DNA of 64,000 bases from Salipiger pallidus (GTDB lineage Bacteria; Pseudomonadota; Alphaproteobacteria; Rhodobacterales; Rhodobacteraceae), in contig NZ_BMJV01000002.1 in the NCBI RefSeq assembly GCF_014643635.1, positions 62,001-126,000 on the forward strand, given 5' to 3'. A program made the position numbers and the translations under genes. The notes beneath the pieces are model-generated. The model ran no database searches and was not told the origin of the DNA. It was given only the letters and a program-made list of their open reading frames with translations. This document shows, in pieces, positions 9,006-17,193 of the stretch; position 1 is the stretch's first letter, and each line of letters begins with the position of its first letter.

Positions 9006-10091
9006 TTACTGCGATTGCGCGAAGACATAGCCAAGACCGCCGGCCAGGATCGCGCCGATGATGACCGCGATGGCGATTTTCCACGCGGACCACGGCCGTT
9101 CGCCCTGCACCCGTCCAGTGGTGCCGTTCACCACGAACCGGTAGGTTTCGCCCCGGTACTTGTAGGCGGCCAGCCAGACCGGCAGCAGCACATGCTTGAA
9201 GGTCACCGCAGACACGGACGTGTCCACGTGCTGGATGCGCTGGCGGTCGCCGCCGATGTCGAATTTCACATCCCGCTCGATCTGGCGGTCCATGATGGCG
9301 CGGGCCTCGACGAAGCCCTCGTCGAGGTCGACCTGGTAGCCCTCGGACCGGAACCCGGCAAGGAACTCGGGCCGGTAGGGCTCGAGCCGGCTGAGATCCC
9401 AAGGCTGCAGGGCGTCGGTGAATTTCTTCGGCAGCGAACGGGAGGCCAGCACCAGCACATCGTCGAAGAACCGCGACACCCGCCCCGATACGGGCCGCCA
9501 GCGGATTTCCGTGTGGCTGACCGTCTGCATCTTTCCGTCGCGCATGACGCGTCGGGTGGTGCGGTGGGCTGTGCCGCGCTGGCCGCGATACTGCGAGGCG
9601 GTCTGGGCATCGAAGGTCCAGTAGGGCACATATATGCCCTGCATCCGCCGCCCCTTGCGCGCGTATTCCTTCAGCCCGTTCGGCGCGAACCACAGGCCTC
9701 CCATCCAGTCGCCCATGGCCTTGTGCGCGGCCGTCTCGTCAAGGGCAAAGGGCAAAAGGCCCCGCGGTTTGATCTGTCGGTGGATGCCGGTGTCGGTCAC
9801 CACCGGAGTGGCGCAGAACGGGCATTCCGTGGCGTGGGTATCGGGCTGGAATTCGACTTCGGCACCGCAGTTGGGGCAGCGGGTGACGCGCAGGTCTTCC
9901 ATCTCCTGCAGGGGCAGCAGATTGTCGATGGCCTGCCGGAAATCGAGCTCGCGGATGCTGCCACCCCAGGGGCCGGCTTCGGCCATGGGTTCGGTGTGGC
10001 CGCAATGGTCGCAGACCAGCTGGCCCTTGTCGGGATCAAAGCGGTAGTCGGCGCCGCATTGCTCGCAGGGAAAGCGGTGTTCTTCGGTCAT
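9006..10091 (-). CDS. double zinc-ribbon membrane protein (YdjG-like)
   Basis: A 361-aa protein with two N-terminal four-cysteine zinc ribbons: Cys9/12 with Cys27/30, and Cys72/75 with Cys90/93. A central beta-rich region (MQGIYVPYWTFDAQTASQY, then HVLLPVWLAAYKYRG) and one C-terminal transmembrane helix (IAIAVIIGAILAGGLGYVF) follow. Databases often call such proteins TFIIB-type zinc-ribbon or, misleadingly, primosomal protein N prime. The architecture recalls B. subtilis YdjG, which is encoded with an SPFH protein (YdjI) and a PspA-like protein in a membrane-stress operon. Here an SPFH/GYF_2 gene lies 0.7 kb away on the same strand, with one plus-strand gene between. Role inferred: membrane adaptor in a YdjGHI-like complex. 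Confidence 0.8.
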   Translation of the reverse strand: MTEEHRFPCEQCGADYRFDPDKGQLVCDHCGHTEPMAEAGPWGGSIRELDFRQAIDNLLPLQEMEDLRVTRCPNCGAEVEFQPDTHATECPFCATPVVTDTGIHRQIKPRGLLPFALDETAAHKAMGDWMGGLWFAPNGLKEYARKGRRMQGIYVPYWTFDAQTASQYRGQRGTAHRTTRRVMRDGKMQTVSHTEIRWRPVSGRVSRFFDDVLVLASRSLPKKFTDALQPWDLSRLEPYRPEFLAGFRSEGYQVDLDEGFVEARAIMDRQIERDVKFDIGGDRQRIQHVDTSVSAVTFKHVLLPVWLAAYKYRGETYRFVVNGTTGRVQGERPWSAWKIAIAVIIGAILAGGLGYVFAQSQ

Positions 10092-10220
10092 CAGGGCCCC
10101 GTCGCGTGAGCATAGGTTTGCCGCCAGATCCTAGGCGCGGGCGCGGGGGGATGGAACCCGGTTTTCCTTTGCCCCGAGGCTGGCTAGGGTGGCGCGAAGC
10201 GGCGCAGCATTGGAGGAAAC

Positions 10221-10766
10221 GTGGTGAGATCAGGCATATGGGCGATGATCCTGCTGCCGCTGCTTGGCGGCGCGGCAGGGGCCGAGGACGTGGCCTTCCG
10301 TTTCACTTGGGAGGGCGGCAACGGCTATGAGATGACCGGTGCCCTGTCCTTCGACTCTGCTCTACTGGAGCGCGGAGAAGTGCGCGAGGGGGATCTCACC
10401 TGCTTTGTCGCGGAAGGCACGCAAGGCGGCGCGTCGGTAGGACGCTGGGCCCTAGGGATGCGGACCGAGGACACCACGTGGCACATGACCTTCCTGCCGC
10501 AGCAATCGGAGTTTGCCGTCTTTGGTCCGCGTTACCCGATGCCGCAGGCGTGGAACATGGACGGGTTCGGCACCGATTGCGGGGCGGGAGGCTTTGGTTT
10601 CAACATCGGCAACGCGGCGCAGGACCTGTGCATCGACGGGGCGCTGGTGGTGCCGTCGCAGGTGCCGCCCGACCAGCCGTTCCCGGCCGTTCGCGACGAC
10701 GATGTCGCGTTTCCCCCCGACGCCTGCATCGGCCCGATGCTCATGAGCCGCCTCGAGGGGCCTTGA
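10221..10766 (+). CDS. exported hypothetical protein
   Basis: This 181-residue protein begins with a signal peptide (the segment IWAMILLPLLGGAAGA) and continues as a small beta-rich domain with five cysteines, including LTCFVAEG, FGTDCGAGG, DLCIDGA and DACIGPM. I do not recognise the family. The start is GTG: either 10221 or 10224 fits, with GGAGGA three or six bases upstream, and the second has the better spacing. It is the only plus-strand gene inside the zinc-ribbon/SPFH/TelA cluster and converges on the SPFH gene with a 13-base gap, so it is transcribed separately. Confidence 0.75.
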   Translation: MVRSGIWAMILLPLLGGAAGAEDVAFRFTWEGGNGYEMTGALSFDSALLERGEVREGDLTCFVAEGTQGGASVGRWALGMRTEDTTWHMTFLPQQSEFAVFGPRYPMPQAWNMDGFGTDCGAGGFGFNIGNAAQDLCIDGALVVPSQVPPDQPFPAVRDDDVAFPPDACIGPMLMSRLEGP

Positions 10767-10779
10767 GCGCGACGCCGGT

Positions 10780-11907
10780 TTACGCGCCCGGCGGCGGCGG
10801 CGGCATTACCGTGAACAGCTGCGCCAGCTCGGCGACATCCTCGGCCTTCTTCCAGCCATCTTGTCCTTGGGTCCAGACGAAGGTTTCGCGCGTCAGCCCG
10901 CCTTCGGTGACCATGCGGCCCAGACGGGCCTTTGAGAAGGGACCCGAGGTCTGGCCGTTCTCGGCCAAGTGCCAGACATGTTCCACCGGGGGCGGCGGAG
11001 GCGGGGGCGGAGCAGAGGCCGCAGGCGCGGGGCGCGCGCCCCACGGGCCGGGTTGGGTGGCCTGACCTGCGGCCTGCTGGCCCATGGCCATGCCCATGGC
11101 AGCGCCGTAGCCCATGCCCATGGATTGCGCGGCGGCCGAGCCTTCGGCCCCCAGCGCCTCGGCGGCCTGGAATTTCGTGTAGGCGTCGAGGTTGCCGATA
11201 ACTCCCATCGAGGTGCGCTTGTCCAGTGCCGCCTCAACCGCTGCGGGCAGCGAGATGTTCTCGATGTAAAGCTCGGGCAGGGAGAGGCCGTAGTCGGCGA
11301 TGGTGCCCGAGATCCCCTCGGCCAGCATCTTGCCCAGCTCCTGTGTGTTCGCCGCCATGTCGAGCACGGGGATGCCGGACCCGGCAATCAGCCGCGAGAA
11401 CTCCTGCACGATGATGTTGCGTATCTGGAAGCTGATCTCGTCGGCGGTGAACTCACCATCGGTGCCGACGATCTCGGACAGGAACTTCGCCGGATCGCTG
11501 ACCTTGGTGGAATAAGTGCCGAAGGCGCGCAGGCGCACCGGGCCGAATTCGGGATCGCGGCACATGATAGGGTTCTTGGTGCCCCATTTCAGCCCGTTGA
11601 ACCGCGTCGTGTTGACGAAGTAGATCTCGGACTTGAAGGGCGACTTGAAACCGTGATCCCAGTGCTGCAGCGAGGTCATGATCGGCATGTTGTTGGTCTC
11701 GAGCATGTAGAGACCGGGGGTGAACACGTCCGCCAACTGGCCTTCGTGGACGAAGATTGCCGCTTGTCCTTCGCGAACGGTCAGCTTTGCGCCGTACTTG
11801 ATCTCGTGACCGTAGCGTTCGAAGCGGGACACCATGGTGTCCCGTGTGTCGTCGGTCCAGTGAATGACGTCGATGAACTGGCCCGAGAGGAAGTCGAGAA
11901 TGCCCAT
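10780..11907 (-). CDS. SPFH domain protein with C-terminal GYF_2 domain (YdjI-like)
   Basis: A 375-residue SPFH (band-7/virion-core-like) protein. The SPFH region covers about residues 20-235 (KLTVREGQAAIFVHEGQ, then FGTYSTKVSDPAKFL), followed by an Ala/Gly/Met-rich linker, a run of eight prolines and a C-terminal GYF_2 (DUF4339) domain with WHLAENGQTSGPFS and the closing WKKAEDV. Its architecture matches B. subtilis YdjI, which recruits a PspA homologue to membranes under envelope stress. No N-terminal transmembrane helix is seen, so membrane association would be peripheral or via partners. With the zinc-ribbon gene downstream and the TelA/XpaC genes upstream on the same strand, it is likely part of one stress system. 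Confidence 0.88.
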   Translation of the reverse strand: MGILDFLSGQFIDVIHWTDDTRDTMVSRFERYGHEIKYGAKLTVREGQAAIFVHEGQLADVFTPGLYMLETNNMPIMTSLQHWDHGFKSPFKSEIYFVNTTRFNGLKWGTKNPIMCRDPEFGPVRLRAFGTYSTKVSDPAKFLSEIVGTDGEFTADEISFQIRNIIVQEFSRLIAGSGIPVLDMAANTQELGKMLAEGISGTIADYGLSLPELYIENISLPAAVEAALDKRTSMGVIGNLDAYTKFQAAEALGAEGSAAAQSMGMGYGAAMGMAMGQQAAGQATQPGPWGARPAPAASAPPPPPPPPVEHVWHLAENGQTSGPFSKARLGRMVTEGGLTRETFVWTQGQDGWKKAEDVAELAQLFTVMPPPPPGA

Positions 11908-12237
11908 GGTGGTCCCCGCAATTGTGCTGACAGGGGCAATCTAACCACCCTTTGCCGGGAAACAAGCAATTGGCCGCTATGGCCGGTTGCGGCGCCGGGC
12001 CGTCGGTCGCTTGACGGTCAGCTCCTGCTGGTTACCGCCCGTCCGGATCGGGAGTTTCCCTCACCGCTCCTGTATTATCAGAGCGGTATCATTGGCCTTG
12101 AGCGTTCAGCCCCGTGTGACCGGCCCGTTGCCATATGTCGGGGGTGAACGGTCCGGTATGAGCCGCCCCTTGCCAGCAAACCTTGCCACGCAGCCGCGCT
12201 TGCCGGACCTTGCCCTCCCGTCGGTGTGCGAATGGCC
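11908..12237. other. intergenic region upstream of the SPFH gene
   Basis: These 330 bases hold no convincing gene. The only structure I see is a perfect 7-bp hairpin, ACCGCTC (12063-12069) and GAGCGGT (12081-12087) with an 11-base loop, which may be an operator or the terminator of the upstream globin gene. The SPFH promoter should lie here, near 11910-12000, but is not evident. Confidence 0.4.
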
Positions 12238-12663
12238 TCAGCTGCCGGTGGCCTGAACGTCGCGGGCGCCGGTGATCATCAGGTCGGCGACGAAGCCGAT
12301 CAGCTCTTCCCATGCCTCTCGGTCGCGGTCATTCCAGCCGTCGACGTTGTCGGCCAGCGTTGCAATCAGCTGTTCGGTCAAGATCGGATAATGCTCGTCC
12401 TTGACGCCGTAGCCGGCGTGGCGACACCCCAGCATCTCGAGCTCGGGCACGAGGGGCTGCATGTCGTCGAGCGCCTGCACAAGGGTAAGGATCATGTCGT
12501 AAAGTTTGTCAGCTTGCGCCTGCATGTCATCGCGAAAGAGCAGCCGCAGATCAGGGGCGGCCCGGAACAGCCGGTTGTAGAAATCCACCGTAAGAGCCGA
12601 GGTTTTCGTCCGAAGCCGGAAAACCGTGGAAACGATCTGTGATTTCATCTCTGGTGAAAACAT
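12238..12663 (-). CDS. globin domain protein
   Basis: A 141-residue single-domain globin. FYNRLFRAAPDLRLLF matches the B-C helix region of bacterial haemoglobins, and LGCRHAGYGVKDEHYPIL contains the probable proximal haem-ligand His (RHAGYGV) and the following conserved pattern. Such globins bind O2 or NO or act in redox sensing; no reductase domain is fused. An ATG ten codons upstream (12693) would extend it, but neither start has a strong ribosome site; MFSPEMK fits the family better. It lies downstream of the TelA/XpaC operon on the same strand, 92 bases after the DUF2927 gene, and may be co-transcribed. Function in that context is unknown. Confidence 0.8.
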   Translation of the reverse strand: MFSPEMKSQIVSTVFRLRTKTSALTVDFYNRLFRAAPDLRLLFRDDMQAQADKLYDMILTLVQALDDMQPLVPELEMLGCRHAGYGVKDEHYPILTEQLIATLADNVDGWNDRDREAWEELIGFVADLMITGARDVQATGS

Positions 12664-12755
12664 GGCCCCGCCCTGCTGTGTGGCATATGCCATACCGGAC
12701 GGGAATGAAGGTGCAGTTAAGCGCCGGCTATCAAGCCCGCGTCAGCCCTGAGGCC

Positions 12756-13730
12756 TTAGCTTTGACCACCCAGCAGCGTCGATGCCTTGGCGGTATAGAT
12801 CGGGCGGGCTTCGTCGGCGGTCATGCCGGGGCGCAGGGCCGGGTCGTAAAGCATCTGCAACAGCAGCTCGTCATGCGTGGTGAGCAGGGCAAACTCGTCA
12901 TCGTCGTTGAAGATCGACGGCCGCGCCCTCGGGTGATCGTTGCCGAGGCCGAGGCCCTGGGCCACCTCTTCATGGATACAGGACCGGCGCAACAGGTCAG
13001 GGTGTTCCGATCGGATGACGGCGATCGCCTGATTGTAATCGCTGCCGCCGGGGGTCGCCGAGAATGCCATGACAAGGCAGTGAATCGAGCGCGGCAGGTC
13101 GTCGAACAGATCAAGCGCCGACGGAGTGACGTTCGGAACGATCTCGCGGATGCGTGGGGCGATCATGGCCTTGTCGTCTTCGGACATGAACAACACGTGG
13201 AAATTCGAAACGCCCCCGGTCATCGTAATGGGATGGCCGGTGATGCGAGACAGGCGGTCGACGTATTGGGTCACCATGTTGGTGTCCTGCACACGCTGAT
13301 CCTCGGGAACGAGATCGCCGAATTCCACGGCGACACGCACCGGCTGAGTCCATTTCTTGATCGCACCATAGCCGCCACGAGACGGGCGCAGCCCTTCGCC
13401 GCGTTCGTATTCCTCCGCTAATGCGATGCGTTCAAAATTGCGCGCCAGCATGGTGTCGGTGAACGGGGTGTCCGGGCCGCCGCCATCGGTGCGCAGCAGA
13501 CCGCGCGCCAGCGAGTCGGTTTCGAACTGGGCATAAAAGCGTTCGAGGTCGAGGCTTGCCAGCGACCGGCGCTTGGGCGGCGCAACGGCGGGCGGCTCGG
13601 GCTTGAGCCCATCGGGTCGCTGGTGCGGGGCGACGTCGGTGTTGCGCGGGGCAAGGTCAGAGGTCTCGCAGGCCGCAAGGCCCGCAAGCAGCCCGAGGGC
13701 ACATCCCAGACGGCGCAGCCCCGCGCCCAT
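12756..13730 (-). CDS. DUF2927 lipoprotein
   Basis: A 324-aa protein whose start MGAGLRRLGCALGLLAGLAACETSD is a lipoprotein signal with lipobox LAAC; an earlier in-frame ATG would spoil it. After a proline-rich linker, the DUF2927 domain occupies about residues 95-300 and holds the motif SCIHEEVAQGLGLGND, which looks like a degenerate metallopeptidase helix (HEExxQ rather than HExxH). Its ATG comes one base after the TelA stop, so it is translationally coupled to telA. I infer an envelope-anchored partner of the TelA/XpaC system, possibly with hydrolase activity; neither is shown by sequence. Confidence 0.82.
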   Translation of the reverse strand: MGAGLRRLGCALGLLAGLAACETSDLAPRNTDVAPHQRPDGLKPEPPAVAPPKRRSLASLDLERFYAQFETDSLARGLLRTDGGGPDTPFTDTMLARNFERIALAEEYERGEGLRPSRGGYGAIKKWTQPVRVAVEFGDLVPEDQRVQDTNMVTQYVDRLSRITGHPITMTGGVSNFHVLFMSEDDKAMIAPRIREIVPNVTPSALDLFDDLPRSIHCLVMAFSATPGGSDYNQAIAVIRSEHPDLLRRSCIHEEVAQGLGLGNDHPRARPSIFNDDDEFALLTTHDELLLQMLYDPALRPGMTADEARPIYTAKASTLLGGQS

Positions 13731-13731
13731 G

Positions 13732-14934
13732 TCAGGCGCTTTTCGGCACGGACGTGCCAGTGGTGTCGCCACGGCCATCGCCACGGGACTTGGCTGACGC
13801 CAGGGTATCGCGAAGTTCGTTTTCCATCTTCTTCAGCTCCGTTTCGGCGGCGGCGCGGCGGGCCTTTCCCTCGTCGGCTATCTGCAGGCTTTCCTGAATC
13901 GTCGCGACAAGGTCGGCGTTGGCCTGCTTTACGGCTTCGATATCAAACACGCCACGCTCCATCTCGTTCCGGATCATGGTGTTGCTGTCACGCAGATTCT
14001 TCGCGTTGGCCGTAAGAAGATCGTTGGTGAGGTCATTTGCATCACGCACGGCGGCGGCTGCCTCGGCCGAACGCTGAAGCGTGACCGCCTGCGCCAGTTG
14101 GGTTTCCCAAAGTGGCACGGTGTTCACGAGAGTCGAGTTGATCTTGGTCACCAGTGACTTGTCGTTTTCCTGCACCAGCCGGATCGACGGCAGCGACTGC
14201 ATCGTCACCTGCCGCGTCAGCTTCAGGTCGTGCACCCGGCGTTCGAGGTCGTCGCGGGCGGCGCGCAGGTCGCGCAGCTCTTGGGCGCGCATTACCTGGT
14301 CGTTTTCGTCTGCGGCCTGCACTTGCGTGTCCTTGGCGGGGATGTCGACGGTGTCGAGCTGCTTCAGCTTTTCCTCGCCCGCCGCGATATAAAGCGCGAG
14401 TTCGTCGTAGAACTGCAGCGTCTTGTCATAGAGCAGGTCCAGCGACTTGATGTCCTTCAGAAGGACATGCTCGTGCTTGAGCAGGTTGTCGGTGATGCGG
14501 TCGATCTGGGCCTGCACCTCTTCATAGCGGGCGGTGAACTTGGCGAAGGGAGCAGTTTTTCCGAGCAACTTTTCCCACCAGCTGCGATCACGGCGCACGT
14601 CGAGTTCTGAAATCGAAAAGCCCCGGATCGTCGCCACGATGTCACGCAGCCCGTCGCCTGCGGGGCCCACGTCCTTGTTGCGCACGCCGGTCAGCATGGC
14701 TTGGCTGATCTCCTGCAACTCCCCCTGCGCGGCAGAACCGAAGGACACGATGGAGTTGGTGTCGGACATATCGATCTCGTCCATGCGCGACCGAATCTCC
14801 TCGCGGACCTCGGGGGAGGCGGTTTCCAGCGGCACCACGGCACTGGCCTCTCCGGGTTCGGGCAGGACGACGGCGTTAACCTCGTCCACCATGGTCTCGG
14901 TCATCTGCGCTTCGGACTTCACTTTGTCGGACAT
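13732..14934 (-). CDS. toxic anion resistance protein, TelA family
   Basis: A 400-residue TelA/YaaN-family protein. It is almost entirely helical and coiled-coil forming, with family landmarks WWEKLLGKTAPFAKF, the LLYDKTLQFYDELALYIAAG segment, LPSIRLVQENDKSLVTKI and NTVPLWETQLAQA. TelA proteins were found through tellurite resistance but broadly belong to membrane or metal stress systems and are typically encoded next to XpaC, as here (and as in B. subtilis xpaC-yaaN). It is soluble and probably membrane-associated through partners. AGGGAAG precedes the ATG. The gene lies between XpaC (38 bases upstream) and the DUF2927 lipoprotein (one base downstream). Confidence 0.93.
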   Translation of the reverse strand: MSDKVKSEAQMTETMVDEVNAVVLPEPGEASAVVPLETASPEVREEIRSRMDEIDMSDTNSIVSFGSAAQGELQEISQAMLTGVRNKDVGPAGDGLRDIVATIRGFSISELDVRRDRSWWEKLLGKTAPFAKFTARYEEVQAQIDRITDNLLKHEHVLLKDIKSLDLLYDKTLQFYDELALYIAAGEEKLKQLDTVDIPAKDTQVQAADENDQVMRAQELRDLRAARDDLERRVHDLKLTRQVTMQSLPSIRLVQENDKSLVTKINSTLVNTVPLWETQLAQAVTLQRSAEAAAAVRDANDLTNDLLTANAKNLRDSNTMIRNEMERGVFDIEAVKQANADLVATIQESLQIADEGKARRAAAETELKKMENELRDTLASAKSRGDGRGDTTGTSVPKSA

Positions 14935-14972
14935 TGTGCTTCCCTAATTTTCGGTGTGTGCGCGCCGCGGCC

Positions 14973-15872
14973 TCAGCCGAGCCGGACGCCTTCGCGTTGC
15001 AGACGCTCGCGCAGGACGTCGATTTCGACGTTCAGGTCGGCGTTGTTGTCGAGCAGCAGCGCATGCGTCTTATTGCCGAAGCTCTCTTCGAGATCGGTGA
15101 GCAGGGCCATGTAGGCGCTGCGGGCATTGCGGTCGCGGCTGCGGCTGTAGATGTCGGCGAACCGCACGGAGGCATCCCTTGCGCCCATGAGATAGACGCC
15201 AAGATACTTGCGCGCCGCACTGAGATCGCGCGGATCTTCTTCAACGGTGCGGATCAGTTCGGTGACCTTGACCGAGAACCGTTCAACCCGGGCCTCGACC
15301 TCGCGGTCCTCGGCGCGGTGGACGGCTTGTTTCATCTCGGCAAGGTAGGTCTGGGCCTCGTCCACAACCCGGGAGACGCGATCCTTCTGGAAGCTGTCGA
15401 CGCCGCCGAGCCCCTTGCTTTTCAGCGGGTCAATTCCGAAGGCGGCAAGGTGCAGCGCACCGGCGCAGGCGCCCCAGATCAGAGGCGCAATGGCGCCCGG
15501 TTCGGTCTTGAAGGTGGCGATGGCGACCCCGACGCCGGTGGCGGCAGCGGCAAAGATCTTGCGCGGGATTGCCGGTCGGCGCGCCACGCGGCGTTCGTCG
15601 AAGGCGGCCTGCGCCCGCAGCCCGTCTCGCAGGAGCCAGGCGCCAAGCACCAGCGCCCCTGCGCCGACCAGCCCCATGGCGAGGCCAGCGGCCCCGTCAT
15701 TGAGGGAGGTCGCCGCCAACACGATCGGCGGCACGAACATCAGGTTGGATCGCGCCCCTACCGGATCGACCTTGGCCCCGCGATAATGGCTTGGGCGGAT
15801 GCGTTCGCTGGGTGCGTCGTCAAGAAGGTCGGACGTGTCGGGGCTGTACTTGCCGCCATAGCGCTGTGCCAT
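14973..15872 (-). CDS. XpaC-like membrane protein (5-bromo-4-chloroindolyl phosphate hydrolysis family)
   Basis: This 299-aa protein belongs to the XpaC family, named for hydrolysis of an indolyl phosphate dye but of unknown true function. After about 45 polar residues it has four membrane segments in two pairs (LMFVPPIVLAATSL, AMGLVGAGALVLGAWLL, then IFAAAATGVGVAIATF and LIWGACAGALHLAAFGI), the motif FGIDPLKSKGL, and a 150-residue cytosolic helical C-terminus. GGAGGG lies eight bases before the ATG, inside the tiny gene immediately upstream. A second, divergent copy is encoded 200 bases upstream. With TelA it probably forms a membrane-bound stress complex. Confidence 0.9.
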   Translation of the reverse strand: MAQRYGGKYSPDTSDLLDDAPSERIRPSHYRGAKVDPVGARSNLMFVPPIVLAATSLNDGAAGLAMGLVGAGALVLGAWLLRDGLRAQAAFDERRVARRPAIPRKIFAAAATGVGVAIATFKTEPGAIAPLIWGACAGALHLAAFGIDPLKSKGLGGVDSFQKDRVSRVVDEAQTYLAEMKQAVHRAEDREVEARVERFSVKVTELIRTVEEDPRDLSAARKYLGVYLMGARDASVRFADIYSRSRDRNARSAYMALLTDLEESFGNKTHALLLDNNADLNVEIDVLRERLQREGVRLG

Positions 15873-15874
15873 GA

Positions 15875-15964
15875 TCAGAGCCCTCCGAGCGTGCCGGAGC
15901 TTACTCCGAACAGCAGCACGATAAGCAGAACATATGCCACCTTCTGAAGGGTGCTGCCAGCCAT
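15875..15964 (-). CDS. 29-aa predicted single-pass membrane microprotein
   Basis: A short gene not normally called: 30 codons including stop, encoding MAGSTLQKVAYVLLIVLLFG followed by VSSGTLGGL. The middle is one hydrophobic helix of about 14-16 residues (VAYVLLIVLLFGV). Support for translation is good for its size: GGAGA lies five bases upstream of the ATG, its stop is two bases before the XpaC-like ATG, and its own 3' end (GGAGGG) supplies that gene's ribosome site. It is probably a small subunit or regulator of the XpaC/TelA complex, by position only. Chance occurrence cannot be excluded without comparison to relatives. Confidence 0.65.
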   Translation of the reverse strand: MAGSTLQKVAYVLLIVLLFGVSSGTLGGL

Positions 15965-16069
15965 GACGTCTCCGGTTTCCTGTCGTTTCCTCGGTCTTTC
16001 GAGGGGAAACCTAGGCACTGCGACGGTAACTTACCAGTGCAAAGCAGGTCGGGAAAAGCCTACCCGGCC

Positions 16070-16942
16070 TCACCCGGCCTGTTGCAGGGGCATACGGTTC
16101 CACAGCAGGTCGGCCTCGAGCTCGAAGGCATCGCCGCCGGTCTTGGCAATGGTCTTGCGGGCGCGATCCTCGAACGTGTCGCCAAGGGCGTGGATTCGAG
16201 CGATATAGCGGCGCCGGGCCAGGGGCTGGTCCACGTCATCCCAAGAGGTGATCAGCCGGTCGTTTTCGCGCTGAAGCAGCTCGACAAGCTTGATAACCGG
16301 CTTTCGCAGGCGTCGGATCCCGTCCGCATCGCGGCACAGCGCCCGGATCAGGCCCATGACGCCACATTTCAGCGCCTCGACATCGCGGGTCAAATCGGCA
16401 TCGCCAAGGTCGGCGATATCAAGGACCATCTCATCAAGCCGCTCGTCGATGCGGTTGAGAGAGGCAAGGACGCTTTCCGGCAGGCCGTTCGGGCCGGTGG
16501 CCTCGGAGACGTGCTTGTAGGGAAACCCCTTGTCCTTGAGCGGGTCCATGCCGAAGGCGACGATGCTGAGCGCCGTTGCCAGCACGCCAAAGCCAATGGG
16601 CATGTAGAGTTCGGTGAAATGATGCCCCGCCAGCAGCGTCACCATGATGCCGATCAGCATCGCACCAAGGATCTTGCGCGGCGGGCGCGGGGCGCGGGCA
16701 TGTTCAGCGGCGTGGTATTCGTTCTGGATCTGCTGGCCGCGATGGATGAGGCGCAGGCCGGCAAGGAACAGCGCCAGTTGCAGCAGCGCAGCAAAGGCGG
16801 ACAGGCCGCTACCCTTGAACAGAAGCAGGATCATCGGGAAGGCTGACAGGAACAGGACCCCCAGTCCTGAATCAAGCAGGGCAAGATTGGTGTCTTGGTT
16901 CCGCCGGGTGGCAGAGTTCGACTTGGTCTTCGACTGTTCCAT
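16070..16942 (-). CDS. second XpaC-like membrane protein
   Basis: A 290-residue paralogue of the neighbouring XpaC-like protein. It shares the layout of a polar N-terminus, four membrane segments (GVLFLSAFPMILLLF, SAFAALLQLALFLAGL, ILGAMLIGIMVTLLAG, IGFGVLATALSIVAFGM), and the diagnostic FGMDPLKDKGF (FGIDPLKSKGL in the other copy) plus a helical cytosolic tail, but is otherwise strongly diverged. GGGGGA precedes the ATG. It lies between the 66-aa and 29-aa membrane microprotein genes, all on the minus strand. Two XpaC homologues could form a heteromeric membrane scaffold for TelA; this is inference. Confidence 0.82.
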   Translation of the reverse strand: MEQSKTKSNSATRRNQDTNLALLDSGLGVLFLSAFPMILLLFKGSGLSAFAALLQLALFLAGLRLIHRGQQIQNEYHAAEHARAPRPPRKILGAMLIGIMVTLLAGHHFTELYMPIGFGVLATALSIVAFGMDPLKDKGFPYKHVSEATGPNGLPESVLASLNRIDERLDEMVLDIADLGDADLTRDVEALKCGVMGLIRALCRDADGIRRLRKPVIKLVELLQRENDRLITSWDDVDQPLARRRYIARIHALGDTFEDRARKTIAKTGGDAFELEADLLWNRMPLQQAG

Positions 16943-16992
16943 CGCACATCCCCCATGCGAACCGGTTGCGTCCCGCCAGTCAGGGTGACTGG

Positions 16993-17193
16993 TCAGAGAA
17001 AGTAGCTGAGGGCGAAGATCAGGACCCAGAGGGTGGCAAACGCCAGCTTGCCGCCAGGGTTGTTGCCTTGGCGCAGCTTCGACGCAGCAGAGGACAGCGC
17101 GTCAAAGGTATCCTGAGCCACCATGCGCAGGTTCCCAATAACCAGGAAGGTGGTCAGGCAGAGAATCGAAAGGGCCAGGATCGTCGTCATCAT
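16993..17193 (-). CDS. 66-aa predicted membrane protein
   Basis: A 66-residue protein starting MMTTILALSILCLTTFLVIG with a second hydrophobic segment at the end (KLAFATLWVLIFALSYFL); a polar loop (MVAQDTFDALSSAASKLRQGN) lies between. Two adjacent ATGs (17193, 17190) are possible starts, neither with a clear Shine-Dalgarno. It reads as the most upstream gene of the XpaC/TelA operon, 50 bases before the second XpaC-like gene, and the frame extends upstream only through non-coding-looking sequence. I do not recognise the family. Position suggests a membrane component of the same stress system. Confidence 0.7.
   Translation of the reverse strand: MMTTILALSILCLTTFLVIGNLRMVAQDTFDALSSAASKLRQGNNPGGKLAFATLWVLIFALSYFL

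Noticed and set aside
8859-10109. 416-codon plus-strand frame over the zinc-ribbon gene
   Set aside because: The minus frame has two perfect zinc ribbons and a terminal membrane helix; this frame has none.
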